NCBI GenBank assembly: GCA_949752735.1
Contig: OX457038.1
Span: forward strand, 18,745,081 to 18,809,080
Direction: 5' to 3'
Source of the DNA: Lumbricus terrestris
Taxonomy: Eukaryota > Annelida > Clitellata > Crassiclitellata > Lumbricidae
DNA length: 64,000 bases
Part shown: one piece after another, positions 20,312-31,253 of the stretch
How positions within the stretch are numbered: position 1 is the first letter of the stretch
Layout: each line of letters opens with the position of its first letter
Made by a program: the position numbers and the translations under genes
The notes under the pieces: generated by a model
What the model saw: only the letters and a program-made list of their open reading frames with translations
The model's database searches: none
What the model was told of the DNA's origin: nothing

Positions 20312-21689
20312 TTAAGCTGAGAACAGTAAACGAATCATACACGCTTCTGATTTTCGTTCACAAACTTTCCTATGCAAAGGTCAAAAGCGGGCCTGTGCTA
20401 TCGTTTAGGATAGGCGTGATCACATCCGCCTATCTGTCACGTTCTCGTAGTGCAATTAAATGGTGCGCCGCAGAAACTTTTTACTTCTAACAGGCATGCT
20501 CGTGTATTCCGGTCTTATGCTGGATTATTATAGTAACGGTAGTAAACTGACATCTTCCTCAACCAGAGTGAGATTTTCCCGGGAGTTTGAGGTCGTTCAA
20601 CCCTCGTTAGTCTTTCTTAGGGTACACATAGTTAATGAGATTTTCCCGGGAGTTTGAGGTCGTTCAACCCTCGTCAGTCTTTCTAAGGGTACTGTACACA
20701 TAGTTAAGTCTTTTCACCTTTTCACAACCCAACTCCACATGGATCATAGCATAATACCCCAGTTATTAATAAGTGGAAAAGTCTGCAACTTGAAAGACTT
20801 TAAATTCTACTGGGAAATCACTGCAGTTAGGCCTATAATAGGCCTACTTTAATTTATCGGTCTCATCGTGCAGCTGCAGCATTCATGTTTTTTCTCTGAG
20901 TGAGTTGTATTACATGTGTTGGACCTAAAAGCAAATGCCATTGATTAGTTTGGGATATTGATAGCAAGAACGAAAAGATACCAGCCACATGGTCAAACAG
21001 GGGCCCATGCGGGACCCCGGCACACGGGCCCACAAAAAGCTAGCTACGCCACTGGCGCACGCTGCCATACATAAGCTGTGACGACAAAGTGGCTAGACGA
21101 CAACCTCCCGTCGGGGCCGTCACACATAAAGCCGAAGGATTGGCCACCCAACTCTCCGAACCTCTCTCTTATCGAGAACTCGTGGAGTATTTTATCTCTC
21201 AGCGTTTATAAAGATCCTGTTCAAAAGAACGTTGATCAGCTCAAACGTCGCCTCCAACGAGCGTGGAGATCGATAGCAGTTGGGACACTTCAGAGGCTGA
21301 TCCAGTCATGCCGGATAGAGTCAGTGCTGTCATTAAGCAGAAAGGAGACACTGTACGCTAATAGCCTACGTGTGTGTATGTCCTATATAGGTAACAACAG
21401 TGTCTTGTCACGCTTGTATAGCCTACGAAGCTAGGCGTGGGCCTATACACATTTTATTTACTGCGTAAATTTGATGAACGCAGTTTTTTCCGCAAAAACA
21501 GGTCGTCTTTATATTTTCTTATAAATAATGGTGAAAATGGACCGGAGCATAATCAAATTTGTACCAGCATCTTTCATTTTGACATTTTGATGTATACACT
21601 GACAAAATATTATTAAAAAAATATGAAGCCGTTGATGAGATAGCGCATTTTGAAAACGGTGAACGAACTTTCGTGTTACCCTATATAAA

Positions 21690-22614
21690 GACACATCTGC
21701 GCTATAGAGTAGGAAAAACCAGGGTACACGCGGGTATAAGCGTAAACTCCCCTCAAAAAGAGCGTGTGGGTATAAGCTTACGCATGAAAAAGGCAAAGGA
21801 TATTTAGGTGTATTTTTCATGAAATTCAGAGCGAAAGACTAAAAAAAGAAAGAACAAGTCATCAGTTTTTTCGGACGGGAAAATGGAGAATTTTTGGGAG
21901 GATGACTATAAAAAAATCATTAGAAATTTCCCGGTCAGCGTGTACTCATCTCAAAATTTACCAGTACAGCCCTGGAGATATTGACCAAAAGATTGCTATT
22001 CCGCTAGGGCATCAAATTAAAACTTACTATAGCCTAAATTTGAGCACATCCACTGTGCATCATCAATTTTGAACTTCCAAGCAAAGATGACCGAAACTTT
22101 GTTTCTAGAGTTCTTTTCAAACATATTATTAAAGCATAATCTAACTTTCGATTCAATTTAATTCCAATAACTGATTACTCCCTTTAATTTTTTTTATTTC
22201 AATGTAATTTTTGTCTCAAAGTGTACCAGGTTGTGGTTTGCCAACCTGTTTTTGCTCTTTAAACGAATATACATAGGCTACATCGTCGGTGATAAGATCG
22301 CCAGACGAACAAGGAGACTGAATGGCTGGCTGTTCTTATAATATATTTGGGAGGTTAGCGGGAAGCGACCCCGTGTCAATGTGCTCTTCGTGTCCGATTG
22401 TTGCCATTACCCTAAATCCCTTCCTTCATGAGGTAGCCATGGGTGTTAAACCGTTATCGAATTCATTGTTAGGGACTTTTGGTATTTTTGTGAGTGGCTG
22501 TAGGCTACTTAGCAACTCTGTCAAGTCTCTACTTCCTGCTAATTATTGAGTCGATTTTCCTAAAATTCTTCCACTATTAGGTCTTGACCAGTTTTGACGC
22601 GGATGTTCTTAAAC
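21690..22614. other. Mostly unassigned stretch with a weak LINE 3' end
   Basis: No gene recognised. 22,050-22,270 has a coding-like ELPSKDDRNFV, then a 3'-UTR-like part with the hairpin AGGTTGTGGTTTGCCAACCT (22,229-22,248), resembling the hairpins before the tails of LINE-A and LINE-B. 22,322-22,549 is an open frame of 75 codons without recognisable motifs. Confidence 0.3.
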
Positions 22615-23267
22615 GGTGACCCGTCAAAAGCGCGCATGGCAAAGGCGCGCAGACAAATGCGCGCAGACAAATGCGCGCAGTGACAAAAGCGCGCACGACA
22701 AATGCGCGCAGACAAATGCGCGCAAGAAGAACAAATGGACCAAATATTGTTCTTATAAGTGGATCGCTTTGACTTACCGGCGAAAATCATGAAAGACTAC
22801 GATTAGATAATAGACAATATCAAACAAGTGGGGCCGAAAATATGCAAGTCATAGACTCAGGACAGAGAGTGTATGAAACATTTATTTAACATTCTAAGGC
22901 GAGAATTCACCGAAGATTGGAATTCATTTCGAATGAGTTCGGAATATGTGTAATTAGACGTTAATTGGACAATAATATTATTTGTGTTTAAATTACATGT
23001 TCCTGATCTATAACGTATTAGCATACACAATAATTTTGCCTGAGGCGGTATACGCGGTAGGCTACGTTATTAATCGTTATTAGTCAACATTAAATACTCG
23101 TCCGGGTAGTTGCGCGCTTTGGTTGCGCGCTTTGGTTGCGCGCTTTGGTTGCGCGCTTTTGTCTGCGCGCTTTTGTCGGGAAAAGTTCCTGTTGCGCGCT
23201 TTGCGCGCTATTGTCTGCGCGCATTTGTCTGCGCCCTTTTTGCCCTGCGCGCTTTTATTACGGCGCC
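22615..23267. mobile_element. Foldback-type element with GACAAATGCGCGCA subrepeats
   Basis: A 653 bp element flanked by the direct duplication TCTTAAAC (22,607-22,614 and 23,268-23,275). The left arm holds about seven copies of (GACAAATGCGCGCA)-like units at 22,627-22,728. The right arm holds about nine inverted units (TGCGCGCTTTTGTC) at 23,110-23,258. Ends start GG and finish CC. Inverted arrays of short subrepeats are typical of foldback elements; the 8 bp duplication would suit hAT, or 9 bp with one mismatch would suit MULE. No coding. Confidence 0.8.
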
Positions 23268-23640
23268 TCTTAAACAATTCGCTTGCCTCGCCAACCCTTC
23301 TCCTGAAATGATATCTTAATAACAGCGAGATAATCATTTTAAAACGCCATGTTTTAATGTTTACTACTTCGAGGAGACGAGGACTAGTAAGTTTAATCAA
23401 GATACTCTCGTTACGTCACGGTGAAGTAAATGACGTAGCTTTGTGCAAAATTTTTAAACAGGTATGACGTCATAACCTTGCCGCACAGTGTGACACAATC
23501 AACGTACTCTCTTCAAATGTGACATTTGTGCACAGAAATAATTGCTTAACATTTTGGTGTAAATTGATATTTGATATATCTGAAACTAGATCTTTGCCAA
23601 GTTAACAAAGCTTGGGAAGTTTTTAATGGGCCACCCGGTA

Positions 23641-23988
23641 TCTATTTAAATAAAAATGTAAAACGTTTCTGTTTGCTACCACCGAACTCGGAAAGTTCTT
23701 GACCGATTGTTTTGAAAATTTTACCAAAACGTTCCATTCGAACATCAGCGGGTTGATATAATGATTTTTCGGGAAAAGCGCAATCTATTCGACAAAAAAA
23801 CACAACTTTCAATTCCAGTCCGATTTCAACTTTTACGCAGTCCGCCATTTTCTGAACCACTCGCATTTATTTTCGTATTCATTATATATATAATATATAT
23901 ATATATATATCAAGGAATGAAATATAAGTTTCGTGTCTATTTATTTCTTCACAGCGCAATAGGCTACGTGCTGTTCATCTTTGGCCTA
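23641..23988 (+). mobile_element. Helitron 5' fragment
   Basis: Starts A/TCTATTTAAATAAAAATGTA, like the complete copies at 23,989 and 25,639, with TCGGAAAGTTCTTGACCGAT downstream. No 3' CTAG end: it is followed directly by the next Helitron. A TA microsatellite lies at 23,884-23,910. Confidence 0.6.
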
Positions 23989-24641
23989 TCTATATAAATA
24001 AAAATGTAAAAGCTAACCTGCTCCTAATGAGTAATCTCGGAAAGTTCTTCACCGATTCCTGTGAAAATTTTCGCTTACGATCGGGTTTGTAAAATGCTTT
24101 TCTGGAAAATTTTACTTTCATTCCACTCGACCCATTACGATTTCAACTTTCACAAATCCTATATCGCGTAACTGTCGGTTTTACCGATTGCTTTGAAATT
24201 TTGACACAACGTTCGAGCGGACGGGTTTTTATATGCTTCTTTTGAAAAAACACAACTTTGCATTCCATTTCAGCGATTTCAATTTGTTTGCATTTGAATG
24301 CGGCCGTGTGGGAGGAAGGGAGGGGAGGGAGCGGGAGGAAGAGAGAGGAAGAGGTAGGGAGGGGAGGGATGGAGGAGGGGAGGGACGGAGGGCAGGAGGG
24401 ACGGAGGGGAGGGAAAGAAACGGGTGGGAGGGGGAGAGGAGGGGGAACGAGAGGGGGAGTGGGAAGGAGGAGGGGAGGGAAAGGGGAGGGGATGGGAGGG
24501 GGATGGGGTGGGGGAGGCGGAGGCGGAGGGGTGTGGGAGGGGAGGGGAATGGACGTAGGGAGGGACAGAGTAACGGGGGGAGCGAGGCAGATGAAGAGAC
24601 GGTCTTTTCAGCCACAGCAACGCGTGGCCGGGTACAGCTAG
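23989..24641 (+). mobile_element. Non-autonomous Helitron with purine-rich body
   Basis: The 5' end TCTATATAAATAAAAATG follows A at 23,988. The 3' end has hairpin GCCAC...GTGGC (24,611-24,628), then CGGGTACAGCTAG ending at 24,641 before T. TC start, CTRR end, 3' hairpin and A/T insertion are the Helitron signature. The body 24,300-24,595 is a GGGAGG-rich tract. Open frames in that tract (Gly/Arg/Glu or Pro/Ser) are composition artefacts. Confidence 0.88.
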
Positions 24642-24724
24642 TATTCATAGTAAAAACTTAAAAGCTATAACACTTACTAGACTAACTAAACTATAACAGA
24701 TTAACAGTTTTTTTGTATGTGCAC

Positions 24725-24930
24725 TTGTTATATCGCCCCGTCAAGTTCCCTACTCACTGTACTCAGAGGCGTTCCCGACTACAGAGCGGAGTTTCACGCA
24801 GAAGCGCTGAGCAATTGCAAGTGAAGGACTTGCCTAAGGTCATTTCGCGGCGACTTGAGGTGGATTCAAACCTGCAACCCTTCGGCTGCAAGGCGACGAA
24901 CATACCCACTGCACCACCGCGCTTCACAGT
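24725..24930 (-). repeat. tRNA-derived SINE sharing a 3' tail with LINE-C (SINE-2)
   Basis: Minus-strand head from about 24,930: GCGCGGTGGTGCAGTGGGT contains the A box (plus 24,904-24,916), and GGTTTGAATCC (plus 24,862-24,872) is the B box 40 bp on, tRNA-like spacing. The body is CGCCGCGAAATGACCTTAGG and so on. The 3' part (plus 24,728-24,779) carries CGCCTCTGAGTA and GGGGCGATATAAC, matching the 3' end of LINE-C. It ends without a long simple tail. Confidence 0.8.
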
Positions 24931-25142
24931 ACCATGCAGGGACATCATTTCTTTATTTCCAGGGTGCAGAAAAATTTTATGGGCAAAACTTGGCCAGCTT
25001 CTGAAATTTTTTATTTAGTCTACAGATGCAAGAACCTGTGGTTGATTAATTAAACATGTTTTCTTCTTATTCTTAGTATTTATTACTATGTTTTATTCAG
25101 TTATGTGAATTATTTTAAATACTATAAAATGCACGCATGCAT

Positions 25143-25436
25143 ATATGTATGTACATTTTATGTATGTACATTTTATGTATGTATGTATGTATGTATGTAT
25201 GTATGTATGTATGTATGTATGTATGTATGTATGTATGTATGTATGTATGTATGTATGCTTGCATGTATGTATTTATGTATGTATGTATGTATGTATGTAT
25301 GCATGTATGTATTTATGTATGTATGTATATAAGTATGTATGTATGTATGTATGTATGTATGTATGTATGTATGTATGTATGTATGTATGTATGTATGTAT
25401 GTATGTATGCATGGATGTATGTATGTGTGTATGTAT
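25143..25436. repeat. (GTAT)n microsatellite
   Basis: About 290 bp of tetranucleotide ATGT/GTAT with occasional GCAT and TTAT variants. The long Tyr-Val-Cys-Met frames on the plus strand and His-Thr-Tyr-Ile frames on the minus are artefacts of the repeat. Confidence 0.95.
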
Positions 25437-25638
25437 ATGAACATTATATGGCCCCTTACAATAACCTCAGAAAGGTGCTTAACAGTAAAATAGTAGGCTA
25501 TTTAAGATAGTATTTTAAATACTATCAAAGTATTTTGTACCTGCATGTATAATACAGTAGAATTACTGTTGGCCTATTTATACTGCAAGTGTCTTCAACT
25601 TCAAACTCTTTTTCAGTATTGTGTACTCTTTACTATAA

Positions 25639-26375
25639 TCTATGTAAATAAAAATGTAAAAAGTTTGTTCCTAATCGGTTATCTCGGAAAGTTCATGACC
25701 GATTCTTTTGAAATTTTTCGCAAAACGCTCCGTTCGAATACCATCGTGTTTGTAAAAGGATTTCCTGTAAACAAACAAATCTTTTAGACCAAAAAACACA
25801 ACTTTCTCCTCGATTTGACACGTTTATACATTTTAACTTTCACGCATACTCCGCCATTTTGGCCCGTGTATTTATAACGTACAGGGATGCCACTCTGAAT
25901 TTTGAAAAAGGTCAGATCCGGTCGAAAAAAAGGCTAGAAAAGGCTAGATTGACAATTTTCACACAACGTTCGAGCGGACGGGTTTTTATATGCTTTTCTC
26001 GAAAAAACACAATATTGCATTCGATTTCAGCGAATTCAATTTATTTGCATTTGAATGCGGCCGTATGGGAGGAAGGGAGAAGGAGGGAGCGGGGGGAAGG
26101 GGGATGGGAGGGAGCGGACGGGATGGAGGGAGGGGAGGGATGGAGGAGGGGAGGGACGGAGGGGAGGGAGGGAGGGGAGAAACGGGAGGGAGGGGAGGAG
26201 GAGGGGAGGGATGGAGGAGGGAAGGGGAGAGGGAGGGGAGGGGGAATGGAGGGAGTGAGGGACAGAGGAACGGATGGAGGCAGGGTAGGGAGGGAGGGAG
26301 GCAGGGGAAGGGAAGTAGGGAGGGAGGGTTGGACGGTCTTTTCAGCCACAGCAACGCGTGGCCGGGTACAGCTGG
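25639..26375 (+). mobile_element. Non-autonomous Helitron with purine-rich body
   Basis: 5' TCTATGTAAATAAAAATG after A (25,638). 3' hairpin GCCAC...GTGGC, then GGGTACAGCTGG ending at 26,375 before T (CTGG fits CTRR). It shares the 5' 150 bp and the end with 23,989-24,641. Its G-rich body spans 26,065-26,335. Confidence 0.87.
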
Positions 26376-27059
26376 TACTAATACAATTGTTAAAAAACTT
26401 TCATTTGTTAGAAATAGCAGCTAATTAGGGTAATATTGCATGCTTTATGCACTAGGCCTGCAATAATTAATATTTGGGTGCTATTATTTATTTGGGGAAC
26501 TCCTTATTATGGCCCCCGAGGCTAGGCATAATATTTTTTGTATCCATAACTATGTATACATAATTCACAGCAAGTTGCCAAACTTGAAATTTTTTAAATT
26601 GTCAATTGTTATGCTACAAAATGGAACTTTTTGAATGCAAACCAACGGTTTAACGTCACTGTGTTCCTTCACTTCAATCAGAGACTGAGAAATGGAATTA
26701 TGAAGACTCATTAAAAGAAAAACCTTGGAAACCACCACACAACTTTCACAAAGAAGAAGATTATCATGCTTTTTAAAAACTTATGGGCTTATTTGCCCAA
26801 CAAAGAAGCATTCAATGGAATTTTCTGCAAAATTTCTGATAGAAGTTTTAAAATAAGTTGCTCTAGCAATATTAAACTCAAAGATCAACCTGGCCAAATT
26901 CATTTGTCTATAGTAGGCCTATCGTAAGCTGACAAACATTTGGAAATAACTTGGACGGATTTTGCTATGTTAAAAGTTATGCAGGTTCAATGGGCACATC
27001 CATAATTTGCCTTATGTACAGAAGGTAAATCTGCTATTTCGGTTATGAGACCCCGGCCA
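26376..27059. other. Gene-free stretch
   Basis: AT-rich, no motif or terminus recognised. One AT-rich segment (26,880-26,960) contains short TAGGCCTA-type motifs. Confidence 0.4.
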
Positions 27060-27950
27060 TTAATCAATCAATCAGGTTTTTTTCAATCAATCAGGTTTTT
27101 TATTGGTCTGTGTGTAGCAAGCACACTAAGCAGGAATAAAGTAACGCAAAGCATCACAAGTATCACAAATTAATCATACAATAATTATAGCGAAAACTTA
27201 ATTAGTTAAATAAAGTTATATAGTCAATGGTCCTATATTGGGATTACCTCACAGGAATAGATAGGATAGGATTATTTAGAACCAGTGGTTATAAAGTAGA
27301 GTGATACCAGTGTGATCAGTTAGCTCTAGACCTGAAGGGCGAGGTTAAAGAAAACTATAGTAAAGAATTAGGACACAAAAGGAGGCTCAGAAGGGAGGAA
27401 ATCCCGCTAAAAGGGTCCCGAAGCAGCTATGAAGACTTTTAATTAATACACGCCACAATTTGATGAAAAATAAACCAAAAAGCAACAGGAAATGAGACAA
27501 TTCAGTCACACTTATCACACCAAATCAGTGGGCAGGCACATCAATCCAACCCGCAATGCAAAGGGACCACATTTGATATAATTTTATCGATCAATCAATC
27601 AATCTTCTTCATTGACCACCACCACCACAAAGTAATACAAGCGTATAGTTTATAAATTCGTATGCAGGTTGTCAATAGGTAAACCCAAAGGAACATATGG
27701 TTTCGCGAGACGGGGTTCCCTATTTGCATCAGAAATTTATCAATTATTATACATTGATGGTCATCAATATATCTTCATAGTCATATTGCAAAATGTCAAC
27801 AATTGATTTTTATTGGGAGCTTAATGCTCCTCGCAAGATGAGCAAAAGCACACTAAACAGAAATAATCATAGTGTATATATGAACATAGTAGTGCATGTA
27901 CAAGTGCATCATGCACGCAACAATAAGAAAACTTCAAAACTAATCTAATA
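27060..27950 (-). repeat. LINE 3' UTR-like repeats
   Basis: Two related minus-strand 3' ends. 27,060-27,150 has AATCAATCAATC tails followed by TTTTTTATTGGTCTGTGTGTAG and AGCACACTAAGCAGGA. 27,795-27,880 has GATTTTTATTGGGAGCTTAA, the hairpin GAGC..GCTC, and AGCACACTAAACAG. The shared order tail/ATTGG/AGCACACTAA suggests the same LINE family. Intervening 27,290-27,600 shows nothing recognisable. Confidence 0.45.
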
Positions 27951-27984
27951 AATCTAATAAAGCATTTGTAAAGCGCTTCTCACA

Positions 27985-29506
27985 CAGTGGCGTAGCTAAC
28001 TTTTTGTGGGTCCGTGTGCAGAAATTCCGCATGGGCCCCTAGCTCAGCCTTGTAGGGCCGATATCTTTGCGTTCAGGCAATTAAGATCGCCAAAAACCAA
28101 TAAATGGCATTTGCCATTAGACCTAACACATGCAATACAACTCACAGAATAAACACGAATACCGCACGAATGAGACAGATGACTTAAATTGTTATAGCTG
28201 CAGTTTTAAGTAGGCCTACTTAAAACAGTGTCATGGTATCATAGAGTTTTCTGTCTTGCATTTTGTTCAGCAAATAATGTCAATCATCTACCAATTCAAT
28301 TTGCACACCAAAAACAACACAGTCATCAATTTTTCACAGTAGCCTACCTAAAAATAAATGTAGCAATATTCCTTGCAAGCGCAAAAATTTGGGCGAATAC
28401 TTGATTCCGTATGACCCTGTTCCAGACTATAATCCACGTGGAGTCTGGTCATGAAAAGGCGAAAAGACAACAATATGCACATTAGAATGACTAGCGAGGG
28501 TTGAATCACCTCAAACCTCCCCGGCAATAATTCTCACCCTGGTTGAGGGCAGCGGCGCCCCCATGATTTTTTCTTGTACGCACAGCCAAGGGCGGATACA
28601 GAAATTTTCGATGGTGGGGCCAAAATTTAGGGTCTTGGAGGAAACAGGGAAAAAATTTCGTCAGGGTCGCCGAAAAAACTGATGACTTTTTTCTTTTTTT
28701 TAGTCGTCAGCCTCGAATTTCCCCAAAATAAACATACCTTTTCCATCCGCCAAAAAAACTGATGACCTTTTTTAATCATCAGCCTCGAATTTCCCAAAAA
28801 ACATACCTTTTCCATCCGCCGAAAAAACTGATGACTTTTTTTTAACCTTTCCGCGCTGTACGCACTTGCGTAAGAGTAAGTGCGTACACCTGCGGGCACC
28901 GCTGGTTGAGGGAGATGTCAGGTCACTGTCGTTACTAAATCCAGCAAAGGACCGGAATACATGAGCAATTGAGCATGCCTGTGAGAGTATGAGACGAGTG
29001 AGGTTTCTTTAGTAACAATACACGAATGTGACCGATAGACGGACATATAATTATCACACCTGTCCTATAGGCCTAATATAGCACAGACACGTACGCCCTT
29101 AACCTTTGCATAGGAAAGCGAATCAGCGAAATGAAAAATCTTATAAATGTCGGTATGATAAGTTTCATGTTCTCAAATTATAATTGTATTGGACCTATTC
29201 TTTTTTTATCGTTCACACACACTAATGTCGTCTTGCAATTTGACAGTAATTACTCGAGACGAAACATAATTTAAAAGGAGTTCAGATTCAGTATAGTTTT
29301 GCATCACAACAGAATGGCGGTTGACAGAAGTCAGTAAAGTAACGATGTAGCCTAATTCAAGTGTGATCACAAAACTACGTGTCACAAAATAATGTAAATT
29401 ACTAATTAGGATGTATAAATAATTAATTAAATAATATTTGTGGGCCCCTGGAGGTCGTGGGCCCGTGTGCTTTGCACACATTGCACACATGGTAGCTACG
29501 CCACTG
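27985..29506. mobile_element. Non-autonomous hAT element, copy 3 (inverted, no Helitron)
   Basis: CAGTGGCGTAGCTA at 27,985 and TAGCTACGCCACTG at 29,506, with the 8 bp duplication TTCTCACA at 27,977-27,984 and 29,507-29,514. It is oriented opposite to copies 1 and 2 and diverged from them. It lacks the Helitron (empty site near 29,430) and the piggyBac, and instead carries a small hAT MITE at 28,550-28,904. Confidence 0.92.
28550..28904. mobile_element. hAT MITE (CAGCGGCGCCC family) nested in hAT copy 3
   Basis: Termini CAGCGGCGCCCCC and GGGCACCGCTG, with the 8 bp duplication GTTGAGGG at 28,542-28,549 and 28,905-28,912. The inside holds two or three tandem 75 bp units with CTGATGACTTTTTT and CCTTTTCCATCCGCC. 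Related to 41,574-41,735. Confidence 0.9.
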
Positions 29507-30896
29507 TTCTCACAGCTGAGCTATTCAGAAGCGCTCTCAGCGTAACAGGCCCATGAAAAGAGAGAAGTCTTCAAGCAGGGGAATGATGCAGGGGGTATTT
29601 AGGCGCTAAACTCTGCAGGGACTTAGTAACTAGGAGCAAGACCTTGTATCTGATTCGGGCAAAGGTCGGAAGCCAGTGAAGGTTATGAGTCATGTATGTA
29701 GAGATGTGCGAGTATCGAGGAAGTCGTGCGATAAGTCTATAGCAACAGAATTTAGGCCAGATTGCACAGATGACAAGCGAACCTTAGGAAGCCCAATTAG
29801 TAGGGAGTTACAGTAGTCAGTTCGTGAGGAGATAAGGCATGTACCATAGTCGTAAACACCTTGGAGGACACCGATCTTTTAATTGCCCTAAGTCGTCTCA
29901 AGTGGTAGTAACAGGAACGGGTCAAGAGTGACAGGTGTTCCCTAATTTGTACTCAAACAAGTGCAGCCAAAAGGTAACCTTTGAATTTCCGTTTGAATTG
30001 ATGAACTGTGGGTAGGTGTTTAAGGTCAATATATAATATATTATATATATATATATATATAGGCAGTGAGTTCCATACAGAGTTTTGCGCCGGCCGCGCC
30101 GCCGCCGCCGACACTTTGTGGGCGCCGCCGCCGCCGAATTTTTTGAGTCGGCGCGCCGACGCCGCCGCCGAAAATTTGTCGGCGCGCCGGCGATGCCACG
30201 TGGATTCGGTTATTTCTTTTCGTTGCATTTTTCATTTCTTGCATGATTTCGCGAAAAAATTGCTGCGTCAATGAAAATAGAATCTTTCTCTTATTTACTT
30301 CGATTTTTCCTGGCAACACCGTGTTTGCATCAATGCTATGAAACCTATGATGCTACCTATTTGTTTGGACTTTTCGAACAGTGCGCTTATTAACGCTTAA
30401 ACCTTTGAGGATTTTGTGATTTGAATTGAATTATGGCATCAACAAAGGTAAAAAGAACTCCAGGTATGCCTAAGTGAATGCTATGCCGTGTGTGCGTTCC
30501 TGCCTGATAGTCCGCTAGGATGGAACAGAACCGTCTGCCGTCTAGTATTAGGATGCACGTTGCTATTACGTTGCAAAGAGGTGGCGCTCTGCAATTTTAT
30601 GTAGGCGATTGATCGTATCTACAGGCTTGTGATTCTCCATTGCCGGCCAGATACTACCTAAATCCTATTTTTCTCATGAGTGTGAAACTCCTACGCTGTA
30701 CGTGACCTATGTAAAATTGGTGATTAATTAAGCTTTCGAACATTAATAGGTTTGTCTATATGCACAGTGGAGCAATGTTAGGCAATCAGACAAAAGATCC
30801 TATTTTGTCAACAATTTGAGCAACGTCTCACAAATGGGATCAAATTATAAAGATAAAAACATTTTCCGCACAAAACAAGTGTAACTTAGGGTGACT

Positions 30897-31252
<356 letters not shown>

Positions 31253-31253
<1 letters not shown>

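Larger units (their letters stand above)
18364..21054. mobile_element. Non-autonomous hAT element, copy 2 (with Helitron and piggyBac MITE)
   Basis: Same CAGTGGCGTAGCTA termini as copy 1, with the 8 bp target duplication GCGCACGC at 18,356-18,363 and 21,055-21,062. Apart from a 633 bp piggyBac insertion plus TTAA and a 4 bp AGGC repeat difference near 19,550, it is nearly base-for-base the same as 8507-10,556. That implies recent duplication or transposition of the Helitron-bearing form. Confidence 0.93.
18081..21330 (+). pseudogene. Tc1 transposase remnant, interrupted
   Basis: Two coding remnants flank the hAT. 18,135-18,363 reads PSVMVWGGMTARSLTKLQFV and later a damaged DGAHA block (GGATGGCGCACGC) that holds the second catalytic Asp; the hAT sits inside this codon run. 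21,063-21,330 continues PSGPSHIKPKDWPPNSPNLS and LIENSWSIL, the block with the third acidic residue (Glu kept, LIENSW), then DQLKRRLQRAWRSI. Stops and frameshifts upstream show it was already decayed. Confidence 0.75.
17741..21683 (+). mobile_element. Tc1-like element, split by a hAT insertion
   Basis: The left terminus TAGGGTGACACGAAAGTTCG follows TA at 17,739-17,740, and the right terminus CGAACTTTCGTGTTACCCTA ends at 21,683 before TA. Inverted end regions are long (several hundred bp, 17,741-18,080 pairs with 21,340-21,683). Without the hAT insert the element is about 1.25 kb, the usual Tc1 size. It lies beside the 144 bp tandem array made from its own left end. Confidence 0.85.
27940..29955 (-). 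pseudogene. LINE-D (L2/CR1-like) remnant, split by hAT copy 3
   Basis: Minus-strand pieces 27,940-27,984 and 29,507-29,955. From about 29,870 down the translation reads YDYGTCLISSRTDYCNSLLI and then GLPKVRLSSVQSG, the C-terminal RT block of L2/CR1 elements (HA.ITSRLDYCNSLL..LP), later GFRPLPESDTRSCS. The 3' end has AAGCGCTTTACAAATGCT and a TTAGA tail at 27,960-27,940. Frameshifts throughout. Confidence 0.65.

Noticed and set aside
24229..24661. 139-142 codon Gly/Arg/Glu-rich and Pro/Ser-rich frames
   Set aside because: Composition artefacts of the G-rich body of a Helitron; the same applies to 25,986-26,428 and 61,180-61,524.
25105..25510. Long Met-Tyr-Val-Cys and His-Thr-Tyr-Ile frames
   Set aside because: Direct translations of the GTAT microsatellite on both strands.
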